Below the pieces are notes generated by a model. It saw only the letters and a list, made by a program, of their open reading frames with translations. It did no database searches and was not told where the DNA came from. From positions 1 through 64,000 of the forward strand of contig NZ_AEYF01000013.1 of the NCBI RefSeq assembly GCF_000292525.1: DNA of 64,000 bases, read 5' to 3'. This DNA comes from Rhizobium sp. CCGE 510 (lineage in GTDB: Bacteria > Pseudomonadota > Alphaproteobacteria > Rhizobiales > Rhizobiaceae). Shown piece after piece: positions 52,794 through 61,509 of this stretch (position 1 is the first letter of the stretch; every line of letters starts with the position of its first letter). The position numbers and the translations under genes are program-made.

Positions 52794-53408
52794 TCAGGCG
52801 GCCAGCGCGATTTCCTGGACGCGCGATTTGGCGGCGTCGATGGCCTTTTCCGCAGCTTCCGGACCGAATGCCAGGCCTTCGACATAGATGGTCTCGATAT
52901 CGGTGATGCCGAGGAAGCCGAGAACCGACTTCAAATACGGTACGGCATGGTTCAAGGGAGCGGCCGGACCCTGCGAATAGACGCCGCCCGAGGTGAGCAC
53001 CACGTAAACCTTCTTGCCGGTGAGCAGGCCGACCGGGCCGCTTTCCGTGTACTTGAAGGTCACGCCGGCGCGGGCGATGTTGTCGATCCAGGTCTTCAGC
53101 GACGAGTAGATGTTGAAGTTGATGAGACCCGTGCTGATGACGATCGTATCGGCGGCAAAGAGTTCATTGACAAGTTCGTCGGAGGTCTTGATGGCGGCGA
53201 CTTCCTCGGTGGTGCGGGCTTCGGCCGGCTTGCGGATGGCGCCAGTGAAAAGGTCGTCGATATGCGGCAGCGGGTTGGCGGCCAGGTCGCGGCGAACGAG
53301 GACGCTGCCCGGGCTCTGGCTGTTCAGCTTCTCGGCGAGATCGACGGCGATCGGCGTCGAGAGCGATTCGGCACGCGGGCTGGACGTCAGAAGAAGGATG
53401 GACGACAT
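52794..53408 (-). CDS. azoR: FMN-dependent NADH-azoreductase
   Basis: A 204-aa flavodoxin-like quinone/azo reductase. SSILLLTSSPRAESLSTPIA is the FMN loop. ADTIVISTGLINFNIYSSLK and YVVLTSGGVYSQGPAAPLNH match the family's P-x-x-N/M-x and GG-Y blocks (here GLINFNIY in place of the usual PMYNFxIP). Divergent from a LysR gene that may respond to quinones. Terminator at 52744-52769. Confidence 0.88.
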   Translation of the reverse strand: MSSILLLTSSPRAESLSTPIAVDLAEKLNSQSPGSVLVRRDLAANPLPHIDDLFTGAIRKPAEARTTEEVAAIKTSDELVNELFAADTIVISTGLINFNIYSSLKTWIDNIARAGVTFKYTESGPVGLLTGKKVYVVLTSGGVYSQGPAAPLNHAVPYLKSVLGFLGITDIETIYVEGLAFGPEAAEKAIDAAKSRVQEIALAA

Positions 53409-53531
53409 GGTGCATTTCCTTTTGAATTGAATTTGACGGCCCGTGGCTGGGAGGTGAGCCGCAGTCTCGACGAGGAAAATAGGTCTGGCCCGCTATCGAA
53501 AAAACGGTGATAATGTCGATCGAAACTATCG

Positions 53532-54515
53532 ATGGAATGGATGGATATGCTTCCGAACCCGACCCTGGACCAATTGCAGGTGTTTTTGACCGTCGCCGAG
53601 ACCGGCAGCTTTTCGGCCGCCTCGCGGGCGCTGAACCGGGCGCAGTCGGTCGTCAGCTATACGATCGCCAATCTGGAGGCGCAGCTTGAAGTGGCGCTTT
53701 TCGAGCGCTCAGGCGCCCGCCAGCCGAAGCTGACGGAGGCGGGCAAGGCGATGCTGGAGGATGCGCGGCGTATTCTGGGCGACCTGCAGGTGATGCGGGC
53801 CCGCGTCAAGAGCTTGCGGGAAGGGCTTGAAGCGGAGGTGTCCGTCGCCATCAGCGTCATGGTGCCGTCCCGGGCCGTGGTCGATGTGCTGCACGAATTT
53901 CGCGAAAGGTTTCCATCCGTTTCGTTGAACCTCAATGTCGGCGAGCTCGGCGTCGTCATGGACCTCGTCCTCAGCGGCAAGGCGACCATCGGCATTGGCG
54001 GCGCAGTCCTCAAGCAGGATGATTCGGTCGTCACCGAGCGGATCGGCCACTCCTTCATGCTGCCGGTTGCGGCGCCCAACCACCCGCTTGCCGGGATCGA
54101 TCGGCCGCTGACGCTGGGCGACGTGCGCGAGGAAGTGCAACTCGTCGTCACCGATGCGTCGGGCCGGACGAAGGGCCGCGATTTCAACGTTCTTTCCTAC
54201 AAGACATGGCGCGTCAGCGATATTGCCACGAAGCATCAGCTCATCAAGGCCGGTCTCGGCTGGGGCGGTCTTCCGGCTTCAGTGATGCATGACGATTTGC
54301 GCAGCGGCGCGCTTATCCATCTCGACCTGGAGGCCTACGAACAGGGCGAGTATGCCATCTATTCGATGCGCCAGCTCGCCAACCCGCCCGGACCGGCTGC
54401 GGCCTGGATGATCGAGGCGTTCCGCACGCGGCTTTCGGCCTGCCCGAACCAAGCCGATTTCCATGCTGAGATGGCGGAGCTGCGTGAGCCTGCGACGCCG
54501 CTCGCGGCCGAATGA
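53532..54515 (+). CDS. LysR family transcriptional regulator
   Basis: A 327-aa regulator with the LysR helix-turn-helix at about residues 15-75 (LDQLQVFLTVAETGSFSAAS, then ALNRAQSVVSYTIANLEAQL) and a periplasmic-binding-protein-like effector domain. In-frame ATGs at 53532, 53541 and 53547 have no clear ribosome site; the first is given. It diverges from azoR (124 bp) and probably controls it. Confidence 0.88.
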   Translation: MEWMDMLPNPTLDQLQVFLTVAETGSFSAASRALNRAQSVVSYTIANLEAQLEVALFERSGARQPKLTEAGKAMLEDARRILGDLQVMRARVKSLREGLEAEVSVAISVMVPSRAVVDVLHEFRERFPSVSLNLNVGELGVVMDLVLSGKATIGIGGAVLKQDDSVVTERIGHSFMLPVAAPNHPLAGIDRPLTLGDVREEVQLVVTDASGRTKGRDFNVLSYKTWRVSDIATKHQLIKAGLGWGGLPASVMHDDLRSGALIHLDLEAYEQGEYAIYSMRQLANPPGPAAAWMIEAFRTRLSACPNQADFHAEMAELREPATPLAAE

Positions 54516-54537
54516 CGAAGGCGCGAGCGCGCCTTCG
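54516..54537. terminator. Hairpin between convergent lysR and nucleotidase genes
   Basis: A perfect 9-bp stem CGAAGGCGC/GCGCCTTCG around GAGC, directly after the LysR stop. There is no T run on either strand, so support as a terminator is moderate. Confidence 0.45.
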
Positions 54538-54554
54538 CCGGCATCTCTTGCCGC

Positions 54555-56543
54555 TTAAAGCACCAGCCTGAACTTCGAGAAACCGTCGGCGCCGTCGCCG
54601 GCATCCTCGATCTTGACGCTCTTGACCGCCGCGAGGAACTGCTTCGCCTTTGGGCCGCTCTCGAAGGTTGCCGTCGTGCCCGGCAGCGGCTTGAAGGTCC
54701 AGTTCGCATCGGCCGTCGGATTGATCGTGCCCTGGTCGTGGATGTAGCGGACGATGACGTCGCGATTGGTATCCGGCGCCTGGAAGATCACCTTGTCCGC
54801 GGCAATCTCCGGGAAATTGCCGCCGCCGCCGGCGCGGTAGTTGTTGGAGACGACAACGAACTTCTGGGCAGGATCGATCGGCTTACCGTCGAAGGCGAGA
54901 TTCTGGATGCGGTTGGCATCCGGATTGATCGCCTTGCCGGACGAATCATATTTCGGCGGCTGCGACAGGTCGATCTGATAGGTCACGCCGTCGATGACGT
55001 CGAAATTGTAGGACGGGAAGTCGTTGTTGAGCAGAGCCGCGTTCTTCGAGCCGGCCTCGATGTGGTTGAACATGCCGGCCGACATTTCGAGCCAGTTCTT
55101 CACCTGTGCGCCGGTGATGGCAACGGCCTGCACCGTGTTCGGGTAGAGATAGAGGTCGGCGACGTTCTTGATGGCGATGTCACCGGCCGGAACGTCGGTA
55201 TAGTAGTCGGCGCCGCCGCGGCCGCCGGCCTTGAAAGGGGCGGTCGCCGAAAGCACCGGCAGATCCTTGAACTTCGTGTCGGCCAGCATCTGCTTGATGT
55301 ACCAGGTCTGAGCCTGGGAGACGACCTGAACGGAGGGATCGTCGGCGACGAGCGCGAAGTAGGAATAGAGCGGTGCCGACGTTTTGCCGACGGGGGTGCG
55401 GACATAGGCAAGCGTCGCCTCATGCTCGGCTTTGGCGGCCTCGACCACATCCTTCTTGTCGGCATAGTCGGCGACCACCTTCTTCTTGTCGTCGCGATGA
55501 TAGATCGGCCGGGCTTCCGAGGTGAAGTCGACGATCTTCCAGCTATTGCCGTCTTTTTCCAGCAACAGGTCGATCAGGCCGAGATGCGAACCCCAGAAGC
55601 CGGCCATTACGGCGGGCTTGCCATGCAGCGTGCCCTTGACCGGATCGGCATTGGCGATGCCGTCCCAGCTCTTCGGGCCGGGGAAGACGAGATGCTGGTG
55701 GCCGGTGAAGATCGCATCAATCCCCTGGACGCCGGCCAGATGCAGCGAGGCGTTTTCCATCTTTTCGGACGGCGCGGCTCCGTCGATGCCGGAATGGGAG
55801 AGCGCGATGACGATATCGGCGCCGGCCTCCTTCATGGCGGGAACCCAGGCCTTGGCGGCCTCGACGATGTCACGCGTCTGCGCCTTGCCTTCGAGATTCT
55901 TGATGTCCCAGAGCATGATCTGCGGCGGTACGAAGCCGATGAAGCCGATCTTGACCGGGCTCTCCTTGCCGGCGCCGTCCTTGATCTGTTTTTCCACGAT
56001 AAGGTAAGGCTTGAAGAAGAGATCGTCCTGCTTCGGGTCCGAGGCGAGCTGGCCCTTGGTCAGGTTGGCGCAGACGAAGGGGAAGTTCGCGCCCGACAGG
56101 ACCTTGAACATGAAGTCGAGCCCGTAATTGAACTCGTGATTCCCCAGCGTTCCCACCGTATAGCCGAGGGTGTTCATCGCCTTGATCACCGGGTGGACGT
56201 CGCCGTCCTTCATGCCGTGCTGATAGGCCATATAGTCGCCCATCGGATTGCCCTGCAGCACATCGCCATTGTCGATCAGCAGCGAGTTGACGGCCTCGGC
56301 GCGGATATTGTCGATGATCGTTCCGGTGCGCGACAGCCCCATCGTGTCGTTCGGCTTGTCGGCATAATAGTCATAGGGGAAGACGTTGACGTGAATATCC
56401 GTCGTTTCCATCAGGCGAAGATGGGCCTGGTTGGCGCTGGCGCGGGCGCTGAAGGGATGCAGCAGCACCAGGGCGGAAGTGGCGGCAAGCCCGCCAAGCA
56501 GGGAACGGCGGCTCATGACGCCAACGTCGAAAATGGAAGACAT
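54555..56543 (-). CDS. cpdB: 2',3'-cyclic-nucleotide 2'-phosphodiesterase/3'-nucleotidase
   Basis: A 662-aa periplasmic phosphoesterase that releases nucleosides and phosphate from 2',3'-cyclic nucleotides. A Tat signal is seen (MSRRSLLGGLAATSALVLL). Metallophosphatase motifs: METTDIHVNVFPYDY (D-x-H), LIDNGDVLQGNP (G-D), TLGNHEFNYGLDF (GNHE), and VIALSHSGIDG with FTGHQHLVFPG (H…GHxH). The C-terminal 5'-nucleotidase domain has FVVVSNNYRAGGGGNFPEI. ATG 56543 follows AGGAGAG. Single gene; may serve phosphate or nucleotide scavenging. Confidence 0.92.
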   Translation of the reverse strand: MSSIFDVGVMSRRSLLGGLAATSALVLLHPFSARASANQAHLRLMETTDIHVNVFPYDYYADKPNDTMGLSRTGTIIDNIRAEAVNSLLIDNGDVLQGNPMGDYMAYQHGMKDGDVHPVIKAMNTLGYTVGTLGNHEFNYGLDFMFKVLSGANFPFVCANLTKGQLASDPKQDDLFFKPYLIVEKQIKDGAGKESPVKIGFIGFVPPQIMLWDIKNLEGKAQTRDIVEAAKAWVPAMKEAGADIVIALSHSGIDGAAPSEKMENASLHLAGVQGIDAIFTGHQHLVFPGPKSWDGIANADPVKGTLHGKPAVMAGFWGSHLGLIDLLLEKDGNSWKIVDFTSEARPIYHRDDKKKVVADYADKKDVVEAAKAEHEATLAYVRTPVGKTSAPLYSYFALVADDPSVQVVSQAQTWYIKQMLADTKFKDLPVLSATAPFKAGGRGGADYYTDVPAGDIAIKNVADLYLYPNTVQAVAITGAQVKNWLEMSAGMFNHIEAGSKNAALLNNDFPSYNFDVIDGVTYQIDLSQPPKYDSSGKAINPDANRIQNLAFDGKPIDPAQKFVVVSNNYRAGGGGNFPEIAADKVIFQAPDTNRDVIVRYIHDQGTINPTADANWTFKPLPGTTATFESGPKAKQFLAAVKSVKIEDAGDGADGFSKFRLVL

Positions 56544-56822
56544 CGAAACTCTCCTATAGGGATCATGCATCGTCCGGCCCGTCAGAATTAAGACGATTTG
56601 GCGAGGAGTACACTGCAAAAATGACAGGACGGCAAAACAATCCGCGGTGGAAGCGGCATGGCTGCGAAATGCAATTTATGCTGCAGTCTGGCTGTCGGGG
56701 CCAGGATCAATTTAAGGGTCGGCGCCAGACCGCCGCAGCCACAGGGTGCCGTCAATCTGGACGTCACATCGGCTCCAGCGACTGGATCTCAGCCGCATCT
56801 TCGCCGCGAAGGCGGTGCGGCC

Positions 56823-57224
56823 TTACGATTTCAGCGTCAACGTCGCCGAAGGAGATGGGCGGTCGCCGTTGGTGGCGGCTCTAAGTTGGCGCACCGCCAG
56901 CACCGGCCGTATTTCCTGATGGAAGAAACGGAAATAGGAGGAGACCTGCGCCCGGGCATTCGAGTTGACGTCGAACTGGATGCCGACGCGGCCATTGTGC
57001 ATCCAGCGGATGACACCTTCGATGAGCCCGAGGTTTTCGGCTTCGATGCGCACCTTGCTGCCGGAAGCGGCGTGGAGCGGTCCCCTCATCTCCAGGGCGG
57101 CGCCGGTTGCCGACAGGTTGAGAATGCGGGCATCCACCTGGCTGTTCAGGTATTTAACATGGCCGAAGACACGGCAGCTTTTCCGGTCGGCCTTGCGAGC
57201 CGTGATTTTGAGGTTGCGGGTCAT
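56823..57224 (-). CDS. PilZ domain protein
   Basis: A 133-aa single PilZ domain, a likely c-di-GMP receptor. The signature is RKADRKSCRVFG for the basic RxxxR loop, ILNLSATGAALEMRG for the D/NxSxxG strand, and NGRVGIQFDV for the closing strand. The Asp of DxSxxG is Asn here, which may weaken c-di-GMP binding. ATG 57224 follows AAGGGAGAACGC; the frame is open further without signal. The downstream gap to cpdB holds nothing recognised. Confidence 0.8.
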   Translation of the reverse strand: MTRNLKITARKADRKSCRVFGHVKYLNSQVDARILNLSATGAALEMRGPLHAASGSKVRIEAENLGLIEGVIRWMHNGRVGIQFDVNSNARAQVSSYFRFFHQEIRPVLAVRQLRAATNGDRPSPSATLTLKS

Positions 57225-57307
57225 GCGTTCTCCCTTGAGATGGCAGGGAGTATAGCGCCCGAAAATTGAAATGGTTTTAGGGGCTTGGCTAAAATTGCAG
57301 TGAAACG

Positions 57308-58189
57308 TCAATTGGCGGCGGCAGCCCTGCGGCCCACCACATGTTCGCGCCAGATGGTGAAGATTCCGGCCGCAACCACGATGGCCGAGCCGATGATCGT
57401 ATTGAGGCTGAGCGTTTCGTCATAGATCGTCACACCGATGATCGAGGCGTAGACCAGTGACAGATAGGTCAGCGGCTGGACGGCGGCGGCATCGAGAAGA
57501 TCGTAGGCGCGGATAAGGAAATAATGGCTGGAAATGCTGGTCATGCAGACGAGCGCCATCCATCCCCAGTCGCCGGGCGACATCCAGCTCCAGTAGAACG
57601 GGCCGACCAGCGTCATGGTCACGCCGCCGACGACGCCGGTATAGAAGAAACTAGTCATCGACGAATCGTCGCGGCTGACGAGGCGGGTGGCGATAACGTA
57701 GAAGGCGAAGTTGAAGCAGGAGATGACGGCGAGAAGCAGCTTCACGTCGAAAAACTCGCCTTCCGGCTTCAGGATCAGCAGCACCCCGAAAAGTCCGGCG
57801 CCGATCGCTGCCCACCGCCGCCAACCGACCCGCTCGCCGAGGATCGGTATCGCCAGCAGCGCGACCAGGATCGGCGTCGCGGAAAAGATCGCCTGTGAAC
57901 GGGCAAGGCCGATCACCGCAAAACAGGTGATGGCCAGAACCACCTGAACCGCAAGCAGAACGCCGCGCGTCACCTGAAGGAAGGGGCGTTTGGTGCGGGC
58001 CGTCGCCTTGATACCGCCGCGCATCTTGGAGGCGAGGATGACGGTGAAAAGTGCGAAGGCCCAGTAGCGGATCATCGTCACGAAGATCGGCGGATAGCTC
58101 GTCGCCAGATGTTTCGAGATGGCGTCCTGCAGGGAGAAGATGGTGAGCGCCAGCAGAACGAAAATATAGCCTTGAGTCTTCGATGTCAT
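57308..58189 (-). CDS. DMT-superfamily transporter (EamA domains)
   Basis: A 293-aa protein with about ten membrane segments in two EamA halves: YIFVLLALTIFSLQDAISKH … and VISCFNFAFYVIATRLVSRD …. PLTYLSLVYASIIGVTIYDE near the end is the typical EamA second-half block. Exporters of amino acids or metabolites are common in this family; the substrate is not readable. It lies upstream of the PilZ gene on the same strand. Confidence 0.85.
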   Translation of the reverse strand: MTSKTQGYIFVLLALTIFSLQDAISKHLATSYPPIFVTMIRYWAFALFTVILASKMRGGIKATARTKRPFLQVTRGVLLAVQVVLAITCFAVIGLARSQAIFSATPILVALLAIPILGERVGWRRWAAIGAGLFGVLLILKPEGEFFDVKLLLAVISCFNFAFYVIATRLVSRDDSSMTSFFYTGVVGGVTMTLVGPFYWSWMSPGDWGWMALVCMTSISSHYFLIRAYDLLDAAAVQPLTYLSLVYASIIGVTIYDETLSLNTIIGSAIVVAAGIFTIWREHVVGRRAAAAN

Positions 58190-58265
58190 GACGTGCCATT
58201 ACTGCATGATTTCATCCTTAAATCGGAACCGTTTCGGGATGGAATTATGCAGAAGTCTAAAGTGT

Positions 58266-58307
58266 TACAGCGTCCTCTGCGCGTCTGAAAAGACACGCGG
58301 CGCTGTA
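58266..58307. repeat. Rhizobial-type intergenic palindrome
   Basis: TACAGCG (58266-58272) and CGCTGTA (58301-58307) frame an inner GCGCGTCT-GAAA-AGACACGC stem. The core resembles the hppD/hmgA element at 21719-21761. It lies between the Lrp gene and the EamA gene, both on the minus strand, and may end the Lrp transcript. Confidence 0.6.
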
Positions 58308-58366
58308 GCGGGAAACGCCCGCGCGCGCCGGAAGTTTGGGCAGGCTTTCCGCGGATATGCAAGGGC

Positions 58367-58828
58367 TCAAAGCCCGACATTCGGCTTGTCGATGATTTCT
58401 CTGAGCGCGAAGCTCGAATTGATCTTGACGACATGGGGCAGGGCCGACAGCCAGTCGCGGTGGATGCGCTCATAGTCCTCGAGATCGCGGGCGGCGACCC
58501 TGAGGATATAATCGTATTCGCCCGACATCAGGTAACAGACCAGTACATTGGGGCAGAGCTTCACCGCCGCCTCGAATTCGGCCAGGGTCTTGGCGAACTG
58601 GCCGGACAGCGAGATATGCACGATGGCGATCATCTTGTAATTGAGCGCCTTGTGCGAAAGCCGCGCGTGGTAGCCGCCGATGACGCCGCTTCTTTCAAGG
58701 ATGTCGAGCCGGCGCGAACAGGCCGAAGGCGACAGCCCGATCCTTTCGGCAAGCTCGGCATTGGTGATGCGGGCATTGGCCTGCAAGGCCTTAAGAATCG
58801 CAAGATCGATGGTATCCAGATTGGCCAT
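58367..58828 (-). CDS. Lrp/AsnC family regulator, likely controls ald
   Basis: A 153-aa Lrp-type regulator. HTH: AILKALQANARITNAELAER, then IGLSPSACSRRLDILERSG. RAM domain: VLVCYLMSGEYDYILRVAAR. ATG 58828 (MANLDTID) is preferred over an open extension. It diverges from alanine dehydrogenase (154 bp), the arrangement known for AldR-type activators that respond to alanine. Confidence 0.9.
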   Translation of the reverse strand: MANLDTIDLAILKALQANARITNAELAERIGLSPSACSRRLDILERSGVIGGYHARLSHKALNYKMIAIVHISLSGQFAKTLAEFEAAVKLCPNVLVCYLMSGEYDYILRVAARDLEDYERIHRDWLSALPHVVKINSSFALREIIDKPNVGL

Positions 58829-58982
58829 TCGAAGAACCTTCGAAAAAAGATAGAGTGTACGCAATAATCGCCGAAAAATTGCCGCTTCGCAAATCGTCTT
58901 TGCAAGGACATTTCACGGCCTTGGTGGTTGGATTCCTCATCCGAAAAATCCGCAGCCGCGGAGATCGATGAGAGGAACGCAA

Positions 58983-60101
58983 ATGCGTGTCGGTTGCCCG
59001 AAGGAAATCAAAAACCATGAATACCGCGTCGGCCTGACGCCGGCTTCGGTGCGCGAATATGTTGCCCATGGCCATGACGTCTGGGTGGAAACCAAGGCGG
59101 GCGGCGGCATCGGCGCCGATGACGCCGCCTATGCCGCGGCCGGCGCGAAGATTGCCGCTTCCGCCAAAGATATCTTCGAAAAATGCGACATGATCGTCAA
59201 GGTGAAGGAGCCGCAGCCTTCCGAATGGGCGCAACTGCGCGATGGTCAGCTTCTCTATACATATCTGCATCTGGCCCCGGATCCCGATCAGACCAAGGGT
59301 CTCATCGCCTCCGGCGTCACCGCGATCGCCTATGAGACGGTGACCGACGAGCGTGGCGGCCTGCCGCTGCTGGCGCCGATGTCGGAGGTTGCCGGCCGCT
59401 TATCTATTCAGGCGGGCGCGACCGCCCTGCAGAAGGCCAATGGCGGCCTCGGCATTCTGCTCGGCGGCGTACCCGGCGTCCTGCCGGCCAAGGTTGCGGT
59501 CATCGGCGGTGGCGTCGTCGGCCTGCATGCCGCCAGGATGGCCGCCGGCCTCGGCGCCGATGTCAGCATCCTCGATCGGTCGCTGCCGCGCCTGCGCCAG
59601 CTCGACGATATCTTCGCGGGCCGCATCCACACCCGTTATTCCAGCATCCAGGCGCTGGAGGAGGAGGTCTTCTCGGCAGATCTCATCATCGGCGCCGTGC
59701 TGATCCCCGGTGCGGCCGCGCCGAAACTCGTCACCCGCGAGATGCTGTCCGGCATGAAGAAGGGCTCGGTCATCGTCGACGTCGCCATTGACCAGGGCGG
59801 CTGCTTCGAGACCTCGCATGCGACGACCCATTCCGATCCGACCTATGAGGTCGACGGCGTCGTGCATTATTGCGTCGCCAACATGCCAGGCGCGGTACCC
59901 GTCACCTCGGCGCACGCGCTGAACAACGCCACGCTGGTCCACGGCCTGGCGCTTGCCGATCGCGGCCTGCGCGCCATTGCTGAAGACAAGCACCTGCGAA
60001 ACGGCCTCAACGTGCACAAGGGCCGCATCACCAACAAGCCGGTCGCCGAGGCGCTCGGCTACGAGGCTTTCGCGCCGGAAAGCGTGCTGAACGTAGCGTA
60101 A
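58983..60101 (+). CDS. ald: Alanine dehydrogenase
   Basis: A 372-aa NAD-dependent enzyme interconverting L-alanine and pyruvate plus ammonia. [20 protein letters not shown] is the family N-terminus with the substrate Arg. The catalytic Lys is in MIVKVKEPQ and the His in [30 protein letters not shown] is the NAD fold. GAGAGGAACGCAA precedes ATG 58983. In rhizobia this enzyme matters for alanine use and bacteroid nitrogen metabolism. Confidence 0.95.
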   Translation: MRVGCPKEIKNHEYRVGLTPASVREYVAHGHDVWVETKAGGGIGADDAAYAAAGAKIAASAKDIFEKCDMIVKVKEPQPSEWAQLRDGQLLYTYLHLAPDPDQTKGLIASGVTAIAYETVTDERGGLPLLAPMSEVAGRLSIQAGATALQKANGGLGILLGGVPGVLPAKVAVIGGGVVGLHAARMAAGLGADVSILDRSLPRLRQLDDIFAGRIHTRYSSIQALEEEVFSADLIIGAVLIPGAAAPKLVTREMLSGMKKGSVIVDVAIDQGGCFETSHATTHSDPTYEVDGVVHYCVANMPGAVPVTSAHALNNATLVHGLALADRGLRAIAEDKHLRNGLNVHKGRITNKPVAEALGYEAFAPESVLNVA

Positions 60102-60117
60102 GCTACCTGACTCAAGG

Positions 60118-60621
60118 TTAGGCGCCGGTCTCTGCAAGAACCGGCGTCTTTACCTTGTCGATCCGGCATTGGAAGCAGTTGTTGCGCGCCGAGCGCACGT
60201 GCACGTAAGCGATCTCCGGCCGGGCCAGCAGCTTTTCGCCATAGGCCAGGATATCGGCTATAGCAGTCACTGCGCCGGTGCCATAGACGATGCGGTCGTT
60301 CTCGCTATAGCCGCGGACGATGAAGTCGGGGCTCATCGTCAGCATCGGCGGCTGGATTTCCTCGGCGGCATAACGTCGGCAGGGTTGCTTGTGCAAGAAG
60401 ATCGGCCCAGTTTCGGCATAGGGCTGCAGCACCGGAAAGGGCCGGTAGGCAAAAACCAGCAGCGCCTCACCCTCTTCAATATTCTGCAAGCAGTGGCGGC
60501 AAGGATCGCCGTCACCGTCTGATATCATCGTCTCGGGTAAATTGTCATAGGCGTCACGGCCGCCGCTCCAGAGATGTTCGGCGTCCCTGGTCGGCATGGC
60601 GGCAAAACGAATGGCGGTCAT
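60118..60621 (-). CDS. DUF1203 domain protein
   Basis: A 167-aa protein with Cys pairs in DPCRHCLQNIEEGEALLVFA and ARNNCFQCRIDK, and the central RPFPVLQPYAETGPIFLHKQ then PCRRYAAEE, as in DUF1203. The CRHCL pattern suggests metal or zinc binding. ATG 60621 follows AAGGAGA. Function unknown. The 3' end overlaps the terminator of ald. Confidence 0.8.
   Translation of the reverse strand: MTAIRFAAMPTRDAEHLWSGGRDAYDNLPETMISDGDGDPCRHCLQNIEEGEALLVFAYRPFPVLQPYAETGPIFLHKQPCRRYAAEEIQPPMLTMSPDFIVRGYSENDRIVYGTGAVTAIADILAYGEKLLARPEIAYVHVRSARNNCFQCRIDKVKTPVLAETGA
60123..60150 (+). terminator. Terminator of ald
   Basis: CGCCGGT (60123-60129) and ACCGGCG (60140-60146) form a 7-bp stem with a 10-nt loop, followed by TCTTT. 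It overlaps the 3' end of the convergent DUF1203 gene. Confidence 0.5.
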
Positions 60622-60745
60622 GGCAAATCTCCTTGTGATCGCCATGAAATTGCACCCGGACGAGTGCGCAAGCCACCCGATTCTTGCGCGTGAGAAAAGA
60701 GAGGCTATTCTTCTTGAAAAGCTGCATGGCGAAAGGAGAAGGCTT

Positions 60746-60913
60746 ATGGCCGACGTCGATCTGGCGCTGCTGGCGCAACAGAATGCAGAAATATTGGACG
60801 AGCTAAAGGCTCTGCGCCGCGAACTGGCTGAACTTAAGGAACAGTCGGGTCGCACGCTCGATTTCGAGCGCCGCAACGATCCGCGCCGCCCGAGCAGCCT
60901 GACGCAGCGTTAG
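60746..60913 (+). CDS. Small coiled-coil protein (55 aa)
   Basis: ATG 60746 follows AAAGGAGAAGG, a strong ribosome site that decides the start against a longer frame. The product begins MADVDLALLAQQNAEILDEL and continues KALRRELAELKEQSGRTLDF, a heptad-like helix, ending in a basic Pro-rich tail. No family recognised. It lies divergent to the DUF1203 gene. Confidence 0.6.
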   Translation: MADVDLALLAQQNAEILDELKALRRELAELKEQSGRTLDFERRNDPRRPSSLTQR

Positions 60914-60943
60914 CTGCCTTCGACTGAGCCAGGATGGAAGTCG

Positions 60944-61504
60944 TCAGCCTTTCCGCGCCATCTCCAGCAGCTCCTTGTCGCTCAGCGGCCGGACGATGCC
61001 GGTGCCGGTCGAGACCGGGGAGAAGCCGTACATCTGGTAGAGCTGCAGTGCGCGCGGGTGGTCGAGATTGTTGGTGGTGGTGGTGACCCGCTTGGGATTG
61101 AGCGACCAGATGGCGTAGAGCGCCTGCAGCAGGAACCATTTGCCAATGCCGAGACCGAGCGCGTGTTCGATCAGGCCGAAATGGCTGAGCTCGATCGTAT
61201 CTTCGTTCTCGCAGAAATATTCGTAGAAACCGGCGGGCGCGCCGTTCACATAGAGAACGCTGATATTGTTGCGCTTGTCGTTCAGCGTCTCGGTGAGCTG
61301 CTCGTCGCTCATGCGCAACCGGTCCACCCATTGCCAGCGTGCGCCGACCTGCCGGTAGAGATAGCGGTAAAAGGGCAAAGGGATCTCAGGCGCGCGCATG
61401 ATCGCCGTCTGGATATTGACGGGCACCGGCATGCTCGCCTTCGGCGGCGCCGTCATTTCGAGCCGGGTGATGTGCGCTTTCAGCGAAAGAGGTGTCTTCC
61501 CCAT
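60944..61504 (-). CDS. GNAT family N-acetyltransferase
   Basis: A 186-aa acetyltransferase. The acetyl-CoA loop region is EHALGLGIGKWFLLQALYAI (G-x-G-x-G-K/A pattern), and LDHPRALQLYQMYGFSPVST is the C-terminal GNAT block with the Tyr. The start is 5 bp after the sseA stop, so it is the last gene of the cysK-alaX-sseA run. The substrate is unknown. Confidence 0.85.
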   Translation of the reverse strand: MGKTPLSLKAHITRLEMTAPPKASMPVPVNIQTAIMRAPEIPLPFYRYLYRQVGARWQWVDRLRMSDEQLTETLNDKRNNISVLYVNGAPAGFYEYFCENEDTIELSHFGLIEHALGLGIGKWFLLQALYAIWSLNPKRVTTTTNNLDHPRALQLYQMYGFSPVSTGTGIVRPLSDKELLEMARKG

Positions 61505-61509
61505 GGCGA

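Noticed and set aside
54738-56591. A 617-codon plus-strand frame over cpdB
   Set aside because: Shadow of the nucleotidase gene; no ribosome site or family motif.
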